Origin: an uncultured Bacillota bacterium
Lineage (GTDB): Bacteria; Bacillota_I; Bacilli_A; RF39; UBA660
Direction: 5' to 3'
Assembly (NCBI GenBank): GCA_946630315.1
Contig: CAMOYT010000009.1
Span: forward strand, 1 to 40,035
Length of the DNA: 40,035 nucleotides
Below the pieces are notes generated by a model, which was not told the DNA's origin, did not search any database, and was given only the letters and a program-made list of their open reading frames with translations. The position numbers were made by a program, and so were the translations under genes. Positions within the stretch are counted from its first letter, which is position 1. Every line of letters begins with the position of its first letter. Shown here piece after piece: positions 13,777-20,540 of the stretch.

Positions 13777-15732
13777 ATGGATAAGAATACTATTATTATT
13801 GAATATATTGATAATTATATATTTGAAATTAGAAAACTAGGTATTAATATTCCTTATGCTAAGATTAGAGAAGTTAAAGATAGATTTAGTAATAGAAGTG
13901 AATCTATTGAGGAATTAAAAAAGGAAATAGATGAGTTATATCAACAATATATTGCTTCTTTAATGATTCCAGCTACTATTGAGACAGTTGAGAAGAGTGA
14001 GAAGATTACTAAAGATATCGATGTTTTTGTTGGAGAAAGTTATAAGTCTAGTTTACTTGGTGTTTTTGCAATATATGAGAGAATTATGAATGATGATTCT
14101 ATTACTAATAAAGAGCAAGCTTTTATTGAAGAAAGAGATAAGTTTTTAACTAAAGAAGTTAGACGAGTAGATGATTATATAGAGTCACAAATTAGTGATG
14201 ATCATAGAATAAGATCTGTTAAGATTGATATGTTTAAAGGATATGAGACTCTTACTTTAAAGGCAGTTGGTAATTTATATAATACTTTTATTAATGATAT
14301 TGATTTAGTAGTTCCACAGAATGAAGGTAAAATGACTTATATTGTTGATAATAGTAAGAAGATTTTTGCAAGTGATGGAAGTATTAATCCAGATATATAT
14401 AATTTTAATGATTTAGCTAAAATATTTGAATTTGCTAAAGAACATAATAAAGAGATTAAATTACATACTTTAATATGGCATAGAGCTGTACCTGAGAATT
14501 TGCAAAGAGAGATTGAAGCTTTACCTGTTGATCAACAAAGAGGAGCTTTACTTACTTTTATTAATAATTATTTTAGTCAAATGTGTAAGTTTGTTAATAA
14601 TGGTGGTTATAAATTAAGACAGATTGATGTTTTAAATGAAATAGTAAGTGATGATGATAATAAGGATTTATTAAGAAATAGTTTCTTTAAGAGAATACTT
14701 GGTAATAATCCTAATAATGGAGATAATTATTATATTGATATATTGAGAATGGCTAGAAGTTATTTTCCTGATGTAGAGTTTATTTATAATGATTATAATG
14801 AGTTTAATCCTAAGAAGTGTGATAGGATATGTACTTTAATTAATGATATTAGAGAGAAAAGTTTACGTGATGGAGTAAATTATATTGATGGACTAGGATT
14901 ACAAACTCATATTGCTCCATATACTAGTGCTGCTAAAAATAGTAGACGTGAAGTTGTACCTAGTTTTATTTATGAGACTATGGCTAAATATAATAATTTA
15001 GGAATACCTCTATATAGAACTGAAATTGATTCTATGGAGTTTAGTGATAGTAATAAATATGAAGAAATAGTAGCAGCTATTAGAGAAAGTGATAAACATT
15101 CTAATATATTTGGTATTAGTTTATGGGGTAATAGTGATGCTTTGGGATGGTCTAATTCAGCAGAAGATGGTCATTTTATTCATAGAGATGGTACTCCTAA
15201 GAAATCTTTTAATTACTATAAAGAATTGATTAATAGTAAAAGAAAGAAAAAAGAAGAATTTAAGGATTTAGAATACTTACATGGTTTATTTGATAGAGGA
15301 ATGGGCAGTTTAGATAATAATTTAGGAGTAGAAGATATTGCTTTTGAACAAGCTAAGGTCTTTAATGAAGCTTATTCTAAAGGTAAAAGTAATGAAAGAG
15401 CTGCTATTGATAAGGGTAGAGAGTATTTTACTAAAGCAGTTACTTTAGGATTTAATAATAGAGATGATATTTTAAATGCTTCTAAATATATTACTACTAT
15501 GAATTTAAGTAAAAATCAGGATAATATAGATAAAGCTAAGGATGCATTAACTGAGTTAAAGAGTAGAAATGTTAAAAAAGAAGAGAAACCTAAGGTTATG
15601 AAGAAGGATAATAATTCTAATACTAATAAGAGTAATAAAGGTTTTACTTCAGTTTTATTTATAATTTTAAATTTGGGAATTATTGGATGTGGCATTAGTG
15701 CTATTATGTATATAATTACTAATTTTTCATAA
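13777..15732 (+). CDS. GH10-like glycoside hydrolase, no signal peptide, C-terminal membrane anchor
   Basis: A 651-residue protein. Residues 1-170 are a charged helical domain I do not recognise. Residues about 190-485 are a GH10 (endo-xylanase) TIM barrel: KLHTLIWHRAVPENLQ, DVLNEIV with the acid/base Glu288, FIYNDYN, IDGLGLQTHI, YRTEIDSM with the nucleophile Glu416, and FGISLWGNSDALGW. Both catalytic Glu are present, so activity on a beta-1,4-linked (xylan-like) glycan is possible. Residues 490-610 are helical, and about 625-650 form one hydrophobic helix ending within a few residues of the C-terminus. There is no N-terminal signal peptide, so it is probably a tail-anchored cytoplasmic protein, which is strange for a polysaccharide hydrolase. 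It has its own promoter and a strong terminator. Confidence 0.82.
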   Translation: MDKNTIIIEYIDNYIFEIRKLGINIPYAKIREVKDRFSNRSESIEELKKEIDELYQQYIASLMIPATIETVEKSEKITKDIDVFVGESYKSSLLGVFAIYERIMNDDSITNKEQAFIEERDKFLTKEVRRVDDYIESQISDDHRIRSVKIDMFKGYETLTLKAVGNLYNTFINDIDLVVPQNEGKMTYIVDNSKKIFASDGSINPDIYNFNDLAKIFEFAKEHNKEIKLHTLIWHRAVPENLQREIEALPVDQQRGALLTFINNYFSQMCKFVNNGGYKLRQIDVLNEIVSDDDNKDLLRNSFFKRILGNNPNNGDNYYIDILRMARSYFPDVEFIYNDYNEFNPKKCDRICTLINDIREKSLRDGVNYIDGLGLQTHIAPYTSAAKNSRREVVPSFIYETMAKYNNLGIPLYRTEIDSMEFSDSNKYEEIVAAIRESDKHSNIFGISLWGNSDALGWSNSAEDGHFIHRDGTPKKSFNYYKELINSKRKKKEEFKDLEYLHGLFDRGMGSLDNNLGVEDIAFEQAKVFNEAYSKGKSNERAAIDKGREYFTKAVTLGFNNRDDILNASKYITTMNLSKNQDNIDKAKDALTELKSRNVKKEEKPKVMKKDNNSNTNKSNKGFTSVLFIILNLGIIGCGISAIMYIITNFS

Positions 15733-15751
15733 AAAAGCTTCGGCTTTTTTT
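15731..15751 (+). terminator. Terminator of the GH10-like gene
   Basis: AAAAAAGC, TTCG tetraloop, GCTTTTTTT. It begins inside the stop codon. Confidence 0.85.
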
Positions 15752-15757
15752 GTTTTG

Positions 15758-15766
15758 TGATAAAAT
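15758..15766 (+). promoter_or_regulatory. Promoter of tRNA-Thr(CGT)
   Basis: TGATAAAAT, an extended -10, ends ten bases before the first base of the tRNA gene, leaving a few-base 5' extension. Confidence 0.6.
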
Positions 15767-15776
15767 AATTATAGAT

Positions 15777-15852
15777 GCCGACTTAGCTCAGTTGGTAGAG
15801 CAACGCCCTCGTAACGCGTAGGTCATAGGTTCAAGTCCTATAGTCGGCACCA
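15777..15852 (+). tRNA. tRNA-Thr (anticodon CGT)
   Basis: A 76-base cloverleaf with encoded CCA. The acceptor GCCGACT/AGTCGGC is perfect, the D stem is GCTC/GAGC, and the T arm is ATAGG, TTCAAGT, CCTAT. The anticodon stem ACGCC/CGCGT around CTCGTAA has a C31-C39 mismatch next to the loop. Anticodon CGT reads ACG. The shape is otherwise canonical. Another Thr tRNA (GGT) lies at 13512; neither is the usual TGT isoacceptor, which must be elsewhere. Confidence 0.9.
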
Positions 15853-15898
15853 GATAGATAGAAAACTCTAACTTTTAATGTTTGAGAGTAATAAATTG

Positions 15899-15921
15899 CT
15901 AACAGAAATGTTAGTTTTTTT
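15899..15921 (+). terminator. Terminator of tRNA-Thr(CGT)
   Basis: CTAACA, GAAA, TGTTAG and seven T, the same hairpin as at 13627-13650 after the tandem tRNA genes. A weaker dyad (ACTCT...AGAGT) lies between the CCA and this site. Confidence 0.8.
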
Positions 15922-15931
15922 GTTACAAACA

Positions 15932-15940
15932 TGGTATAAT
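15932..15940 (+). promoter_or_regulatory. Extended -10 promoter of the 15969 gene
   Basis: TGGTATAAT directly after the tRNA terminator, 28 bases upstream of the start codon. Confidence 0.65.
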
Positions 15941-15968
15941 AATTAATTAGAAAAATGGAGGGTTTGCA

Positions 15969-16934
15969 ATGACAATTTTAGAAGCTGAAAGGTTTTATAA
16001 ACAAGATAAAAAAGATTATGAAATAGAAAAAAATAAAGAATTCTTAAATTGGTTAAAAAACTCAATATCTGATGGGTATTATTGTTATATTAGATTAGAG
16101 GAGTTACAGGAATTAATTGATAATATAGTTAAATGGTATGAGATTAAATATCCCGAAAGAGAGTTAGAATATTTTGAAGGAACTAAAGATATTAGATTCA
16201 AAGATATTAAAAGTATTTCTAATGTAATGGATATTAGACAATTACTATTTAGATTGCCACATAATCAATTAAGTTTAATGGAGTGTGGTTATAGAGCAAA
16301 AGGTTGGGGACAACGTCGAGTTTACGAAAATGGAAAAGAAATTGGATGGAAGCCACAAGTATTTATGCGTATAAATAGGAAAGATGAAGAAGACTGTGAT
16401 TCATTATTTGGAAAATCCTCTTATTTTTTACTTCACGCTGATTATATGACTGGTGAAGTAGAAAATGATTATGAATTAGAAGAATATTTAGATAGTGAAG
16501 AAGATTTGAACTTAGATGAGTTATTAGCAATTTTTGAAGAAAAATATGCTGATGAGTTAGATTTTACTGAACTAGAGGAAAGTGTTTATAATCATAATTG
16601 TGATATGGAATTAAGACATAGAATTTTGCAATTAGTTGCGCTTAAATTGTTATATTCAAAGAATACTATTCCTGAGAGAGGGTATGAAAGAGCAAAAAGA
16701 TTTATAAATGAATTTAATAAAAAGTTAGGTCTTACATTATCTACAGAACAAATTGATGAAATAATAAATAGAGATTATACTAATGGTGAGAAATGGGAAT
16801 ATGTTTTAAAAAATTATATTAACGAAGATGGTACAGAGTATTCAGTTTTGACAGTTGAAGATGTAGCAAAAAAAGATGAAGATAAAGGAATAAAAAGATT
16901 AGTAAAGAGAATGTTTAATAAAAAGTATAACTAG
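15969..16934 (+). CDS. Uncharacterised acidic soluble protein
   Basis: A 321-residue protein I cannot assign. It starts TILEAERFYKQDKKDYEIEKN, a charged helical region. It has a central stretch with aromatic and basic residues (ECGYRAKGWGQRRVYENG, then VFMRINRK at about 130-140), and an acidic segment with runs of Glu/Asp at about 165-200. There is no signal peptide, transmembrane segment, P-loop or Cys cluster. GGAGGG lies eight to nine bases before ATG 15969. It has its own promoter and terminator between a tRNA gene and ispE, so the neighbourhood gives no clue. Confidence 0.72.
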   Translation: MTILEAERFYKQDKKDYEIEKNKEFLNWLKNSISDGYYCYIRLEELQELIDNIVKWYEIKYPERELEYFEGTKDIRFKDIKSISNVMDIRQLLFRLPHNQLSLMECGYRAKGWGQRRVYENGKEIGWKPQVFMRINRKDEEDCDSLFGKSSYFLLHADYMTGEVENDYELEEYLDSEEDLNLDELLAIFEEKYADELDFTELEESVYNHNCDMELRHRILQLVALKLLYSKNTIPERGYERAKRFINEFNKKLGLTLSTEQIDEIINRDYTNGEKWEYVLKNYINEDGTEYSVLTVEDVAKKDEDKGIKRLVKRMFNKKYN

Positions 16935-16953
16935 CTATATAGCTAGTTTTTTT
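16929..16953 (+). terminator. Terminator overlapping the stop of the 15969 gene
   Basis: AACTAGCT, ATAT, AGCTAGTT, a perfect 20-bp palindrome, then a T-run. The TAG stop is inside the stem. Confidence 0.8.
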
Positions 16954-16962
16954 ATATTATTT

Positions 16963-16971
16963 TGTTATAAT
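16963..16971 (+). promoter_or_regulatory. Extended -10 promoter of ispE
   Basis: TGTTATAAT 15 bases before ATG 16987; the GGTGAT SD would lie at the 5' end of the transcript. Confidence 0.65.
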
Positions 16972-16986
16972 TATTATGGTGATAAT

Positions 16987-17802
16987 ATGAATAGTATTAA
17001 AGTAAAATGTCCTGCTAAAATTAATTTGTTCTTAAATATAATTGGTAAAGATAAGAATTATCATAAAATGCATATGATTAATCAAGCTATTTCTTTATAT
17101 GATTATTTAACTATAAAGAAGATAGATAAAGGAATAATATTAAAATCAGATAATGATCTTATACCGTTAGATGATAAGAATAGTGTTTATAAAGCTATAG
17201 AGTTATTTTTAGACTATACTAAATTAGATGTTGGAGTTGAAGTAGTAATTGATAAGAATATTCCTATGGAAGCAGGTCTTGGAGGAGAAAGTGCTGATGC
17301 TGCTGGGGTACTTATTGGTCTTAATAAACTATTTAATACTAATTTAGATTTAGATATTTTATTAAACTTAGGATTCAAAGTTGGCTGTGATGTTCCTTTT
17401 TGCATTAAGTCTGGTACTAAGGAAGTATTGGGTTATGGAGAAATATTAAGAGATTATGAAGTTGATTATTCAAACTTTTTAGTTGTAAAACCTCCTGTTA
17501 GATTAAGTACTAAAGAGATGTTTACTAAGTATGATTCTATTAATAAATATGAAGATATCCCTATTAGTATTGGTCATAATGATTTTGAAAAGGTAATTGA
17601 TAATGATTTAGTTAATTTAATAGATTTAGTAAAAAATACTGGAGCAGTTTATTCATTTCTTTCTGGATCTGGTTCTTCAATAATTGGGATATTTAATAAC
17701 TATGAAGAGTTAGAAATAGCTTATAATAAGTTATTAAATATATTGGATGATAATTATCAATTGTTTGTGACAAGCAGTGTTTTTAAGATAGAAATTGAGT
17801 AA
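16987..17802 (+). CDS. ispE: 4-diphosphocytidyl-2-C-methyl-D-erythritol kinase
   Basis: A 271-residue GHMP kinase of the MEP isoprenoid pathway. It phosphorylates CDP-methylerythritol with ATP. The N-terminal CPAKINLFLNIIGK and YHKMHMINQAISLYD are IspE hallmarks. The ATP-binding loop is IPMEAGLGGESADAAG (GLGGESADA at about 97-105). DVPFCIKSGTKEVLGYGE and the C-terminal FLSGSGSSIIGIF complete the family pattern. Length is normal. GGTGAT precedes ATG 16987. No other MEP gene is near it. Its presence points to bactoprenol and quinone or tRNA isoprenoids made by the non-mevalonate route, in line with an organism that builds a cell wall. Confidence 0.95.
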   Translation: MNSIKVKCPAKINLFLNIIGKDKNYHKMHMINQAISLYDYLTIKKIDKGIILKSDNDLIPLDDKNSVYKAIELFLDYTKLDVGVEVVIDKNIPMEAGLGGESADAAGVLIGLNKLFNTNLDLDILLNLGFKVGCDVPFCIKSGTKEVLGYGEILRDYEVDYSNFLVVKPPVRLSTKEMFTKYDSINKYEDIPISIGHNDFEKVIDNDLVNLIDLVKNTGAVYSFLSGSGSSIIGIFNNYEELEIAYNKLLNILDDNYQLFVTSSVFKIEIE

Positions 17803-17809
17803 ATAATTA

Positions 17810-17818
17810 TGGTATAAT
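17810..17818 (+). promoter_or_regulatory. Extended -10 promoter of the 17839 gene
   Basis: TGGTATAAT in the short spacer after ispE; no terminator separates it from ispE, so readthrough is also possible. Confidence 0.6.
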
Positions 17819-17838
17819 TTTAGAGTAGGAGTGATTAT

Positions 17839-18612
17839 ATGAGTATTACTATTGTGTTTTTTATTTTATTAATTATACTTGATATACTTGCAGCTATTAG
17901 TGGATTTATTATGGTTGGTTTTTCTACTATTATGTATTTAGCAATTTATTATTTATTTATAATTTGTGCTTTTTCTTTATTCTTATTAATAGTTATTAAT
18001 GCTTTTCAAAAGAAATTTAATTTTGTACATGTTATAATACTTGGATTTTTTCTAATTAATATAGGTGGTTATTATTACTTATATAATTTAGAGCGAGGCT
18101 ATAATGAAGTTAATAGTTATATGAAAGAAACTTATGATAATTATGAAATTGTTGGTATAAATAAAGTTGGTTTACATGAAAGAATAAATGGTGATGCTTA
18201 TGGAAACTTTGCTGATTGTAAGTATGTGTTTGATGTTAAATTAAATGATAATAAGAATATTACTTTTCAATCTGCATATTGTTCATTACCTTCTTTTATG
18301 ACTTATTATAATGCTACTGATTCATATGATAATAATTATTTAAAATATTATTTTGATGAATATATGAAAAATAATAATACTAGTTTGAGATTAGAGACTT
18401 CTAAATATTATTTTTTACATGATCAATTAAAGATACATTTTAATAATAATAATTATGAAGAGATAGAAGATTTTATTAAATATCTTGAGAGTAATGATAA
18501 ACATAAATATTCTATAATATTTGTAAATGATAGTAATGATAAGAATTATATTTATTACAATAATGATCATATTTTTGAAGAAATTTATACTGATATTAAT
18601 AGAAAAAAATAA
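17839..18612 (+). CDS. Uncharacterised membrane protein with extracellular domain
   Basis: A 257-residue protein. Three hydrophobic helices lie in the first 85 residues: about 4-25 and 30-54, each very rich in Ile/Leu/Phe, and about 60-78. They are followed by an outward or cytoplasmic soluble domain of about 170 residues rich in Asn, Tyr and Asp. The soluble part begins NLERGYNEVNSYMKETYDNYEIVGINKVG and has two Cys (FADCKYVF and SAYCSLP) that might form a disulfide if exported. I do not recognise the family. The start at 17839 has AGGAGTGATT as SD. It is followed by the promoter and small ORF at 18620-18699. Confidence 0.72.
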   Translation: MSITIVFFILLIILDILAAISGFIMVGFSTIMYLAIYYLFIICAFSLFLLIVINAFQKKFNFVHVIILGFFLINIGGYYYLYNLERGYNEVNSYMKETYDNYEIVGINKVGLHERINGDAYGNFADCKYVFDVKLNDNKNITFQSAYCSLPSFMTYYNATDSYDNNYLKYYFDEYMKNNNTSLRLETSKYYFLHDQLKIHFNNNNYEEIEDFIKYLESNDKHKYSIIFVNDSNDKNYIYYNNDHIFEEIYTDINRKK

Positions 18613-18619
18613 ATAGTTA

Positions 18620-18628
18620 TGTTATAAT
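18620..18628 (+). promoter_or_regulatory. Extended -10 promoter upstream of the 17-codon ORF
   Basis: TGTTATAAT, 17 bases before ATG 18646. It is the only good promoter upstream of the ATPase-CYTH gene, and a terminator lies between them. Confidence 0.65.
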
Positions 18629-18645
18629 TAATGTGTGGTGATAAT

Positions 18646-18699
18646 ATGAAGAAATATTATTACAATTTAGATTTGATTAAAGAGGTAATTAGGTTCTAA
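18646..18699 (+). CDS. 17-residue ORF, possible leader peptide
   Basis: ATG AAG AAA TAT TAT TAC and onward encode MKKYYYNLDLIKEVIRF and then TAA. It has a GGTGAT SD four bases upstream and a promoter at normal distance, like full-size genes here. Its last codons form the 5' arm of a strong terminator hairpin (18683-18705), and the ATPase-CYTH gene begins 29 bases after that hairpin with no promoter of its own. Ribosome position on this ORF could decide whether the hairpin forms, as in transcription attenuation. Three adjacent Tyr codons are notable. It might instead simply be a tiny gene or a chance ORF. Confidence 0.5.
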   Translation: MKKYYYNLDLIKEVIRF

Positions 18700-18720
18700 T
18701 TACCTTTTTATATTTTTTTA
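18679..18720 (+). terminator. Terminator/attenuator before the ATPase-CYTH gene
   Basis: AGGTAATTAG, GTT, CTAATTACCT: ten perfect pairs, extendable by A-T and G-U pairs, followed by TTTTATATTTTTTT. The stop codon of the 17-codon ORF is inside the 3' arm. Confidence 0.8.
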
Positions 18721-18733
18721 AGGGAGTGGTAAA

Positions 18734-19819
18734 ATGTATAAAGTTTGTTTAACTGGAGGACCATGTGGTGGTAAAACTACATCGATGCAAGCAATTGAAG
18801 AGGAGTTCTTAGAGAAAGGTTATAATGTTGTTATTGTGCCGGAGGCTGCTACTTTATTAATTAATAGTGGTATTAGACCTTTTGGTAAGAATGCTTTAAG
18901 TATGTATGACTTTCAAAAGTATGTTATAGATATGCAATTCTATTTAGAAGAAGTAGCAACTAAATATGCTAAAGACAGTAATAAAGAAACAATAATTTTA
19001 TGTGACAGAGGATTAATGGATGATAAAGCATATGTATCATTAGAGGAGTATAATAAGTTAATTAATGAATTTGGTTATTCTTCTTTAGATATATTAAATA
19101 GATATGATTTAGTGCTTCATTTGAAGAGTATTGCTTGTGATAAGGAGGAGTTATATACAAATAGTAATAATAGTGCTAGAACTGAAACGGTTGAAGAAGC
19201 AAGATTAAAGGATGCTGTTACATTAGAAGCTTGGAATGGACATAATAATTTAGTTATATTAGATAATGATTGTACATTTGAAGAAAAGATTAATAATGGT
19301 ATTTCTGAAATATATAAATTAGTTTCATTAGATATGCCACTTCAACATCAAGAAAAATATTTAGTAGATTTTACTGATAATGAGTTTTTAAATAAATATA
19401 AAACTAGGTTTGATATAGAACAATATCATGTATTTAAAGATGATTTAGAAATAATACTTAGAAGAGTAGTTAAAGATGAAGAAGAGAAGTACTATGAAAT
19501 TGTTAAGAGAGATGAAGAAGATGGAGAAGATAGGTTAGTTAAAAGAAGAATGATTAGTGATAGAGAATATTATAGTAGAATACCAGATGGTATTCCTATT
19601 AAGAAGACTAGATATACTTTTACTTATAATAATCAATATTTTAAATTAGATGTATTTGATGATGGATTAAAGTTATTAGAGGTTGAAGATACTATTCATT
19701 CTAAAAAGAGAAGTATTCCTACTGAATTAGAAGTAATTGATAGAGTAGATGATAAATATAGAAATAGTATTTTATATAAAAATAGAAATAATATAAAAAT
19801 AAAGAAGTTACATGAGTAA
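18734..19819 (+). CDS. P-loop ATPase (AAA_28-like) fused to a CYTH-like domain
   Basis: A 361-residue two-domain protein. The N-terminal half (1-195) has Walker A GGPCGGKTT (8-16), then VVIVPEAATLLINSGI, a block typical of AAA_28/NadR-like kinases, and ETIILCDRGLMDDKAY as a Walker B-like strand. The C-terminal half (about 200-361) is rich in alternating Glu/Arg/Lys strands (KYLVDF, EIILRRVVKDEEEKYYEIVKR, KTRYTFTYNNQYFKLDVF), as in CYTH/triphosphate-tunnel domains that bind triphosphorylated substrates. This fusion is known in AAA_28 proteins. The substrate is unknown; a nucleotide or polyphosphate kinase/phosphatase is plausible. GGGAGTGG precedes ATG 18734. Transcription seems to pass the hairpin at 18683-18705. 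Confidence 0.78.
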   Translation: MYKVCLTGGPCGGKTTSMQAIEEEFLEKGYNVVIVPEAATLLINSGIRPFGKNALSMYDFQKYVIDMQFYLEEVATKYAKDSNKETIILCDRGLMDDKAYVSLEEYNKLINEFGYSSLDILNRYDLVLHLKSIACDKEELYTNSNNSARTETVEEARLKDAVTLEAWNGHNNLVILDNDCTFEEKINNGISEIYKLVSLDMPLQHQEKYLVDFTDNEFLNKYKTRFDIEQYHVFKDDLEIILRRVVKDEEEKYYEIVKRDEEDGEDRLVKRRMISDREYYSRIPDGIPIKKTRYTFTYNNQYFKLDVFDDGLKLLEVEDTIHSKKRSIPTELEVIDRVDDKYRNSILYKNRNNIKIKKLHE

Positions 19820-19826
19820 CTTCTTT
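19801..19826. terminator. Bidirectional terminator between convergent genes
   Basis: AAAGAAGTTAC, ATGA, GTAACTTCTTT. The TAA stop of the plus-strand gene lies in the 3' arm, and the minus-strand gene ends at 19826. Confidence 0.75.
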
Positions 19827-20443
19827 TATTTAGTAATGTTTTTATTATTGTTTCTTATTTGCTCTAGTAATTTTTTTTCTTGCTCATTTAATGTAAGTGC
19901 TGTTGCTTCATAAAAGTCTGGACCTTTATTGGAAAAATGTAATACTAGATCTCTTACTAAGTTTGCTGATGCACCAGAATGATTTTCTTTTTTTAATAAT
20001 TCTATCATTTCTTCATTAGTAAGATTTTCTTGTAATTTTTTCATTACTATTAAAGCTTCTTCAATTTCTTTTCCATGATATAAATCATGGGCTCTTGCAT
20101 TAACAGCGTTCTCCCAATCTTTTTGTTTTGATTCGTGAATAAGGCTTTTTCCTCTTTCAATCCACTCTGGGATTTTTATTTTTAATTTTTCTTCTTCTTT
20201 TTTCTTTTCTTCTTCAAATTCTAGACGAGCTTTTTCTATTTTTTTATCAAATTCTTCTTTGGTACAACCATATATTGTTTGATAAGCTTTGTCATATGTT
20301 ATATCTGTTGAATAGAAAGTCTTTCCATTAAATCTAGCCCATCTTTCTAGGCCTTGTTCTCTTGCTTTTATTAATCCTTCTATAATTTTATTTAAGTTGC
20401 TTGGTCCTTCAATAATTAGTTCATTATCTTTAGTTAGTTTCAT
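19826..20443 (-). CDS. Uncharacterised coiled-coil-rich protein
   Basis: A 205-residue soluble protein of unknown function. The N-terminal part (1-75) contains LTKDNELIIEGPSNLNKIIEGL and TFYSTDITYDKAYQTIYGCTKEEFDKKI. It is followed by a strongly charged helix of Glu and Lys (about 75-105) that is probably a coiled coil, then a helical C-terminal part with ENAVNARAHDLYHGKEIEEAL and KLQENLTNEEMIELLKKENHSG. No signal peptide or membrane segment. AGGAGTGAT lies just upstream of its ATG (20441-20443) and a TGTTATAAT promoter at 20462-20470. It is convergent with the ATPase-CYTH gene and divergent from tkt. Confidence 0.75.
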   Translation of the reverse strand: MKLTKDNELIIEGPSNLNKIIEGLIKAREQGLERWARFNGKTFYSTDITYDKAYQTIYGCTKEEFDKKIEKARLEFEEEKKKEEEKLKIKIPEWIERGKSLIHESKQKDWENAVNARAHDLYHGKEIEEALIVMKKLQENLTNEEMIELLKKENHSGASANLVRDLVLHFSNKGPDFYEATALTLNEQEKKLLEQIRNNNKNITK

Positions 20444-20461
20444 ATTATCACTCCTAGTTTA

Positions 20462-20470
20462 ATTATAACA
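20462..20470 (-). promoter_or_regulatory. Extended -10 promoter (minus strand) of the coiled-coil gene
   Basis: TGTTATAAT on the minus strand, 18 bases from the start codon; it is divergent from the tkt promoter 40 bp away. Confidence 0.65.
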
Positions 20471-20511
20471 TATTCTTATAATTAATTGTATTTTCTTTCT
20501 TTTAATTCGTA

Positions 20512-20520
20512 TGTTATAAT
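20512..20520 (+). promoter_or_regulatory. Extended -10 promoter of tkt
   Basis: TGTTATAAT, 20 bases upstream of the GTG start at 20541. Confidence 0.65.
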
Positions 20521-20540
20521 AAGTTAGAGGAGTGATACTT

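Noticed and set aside
20532-20540. GTG at 20532 as transketolase start
   Set aside because: It lies inside the GAGGAGTGAT ribosome binding site; GTG 20541 has correct spacing.
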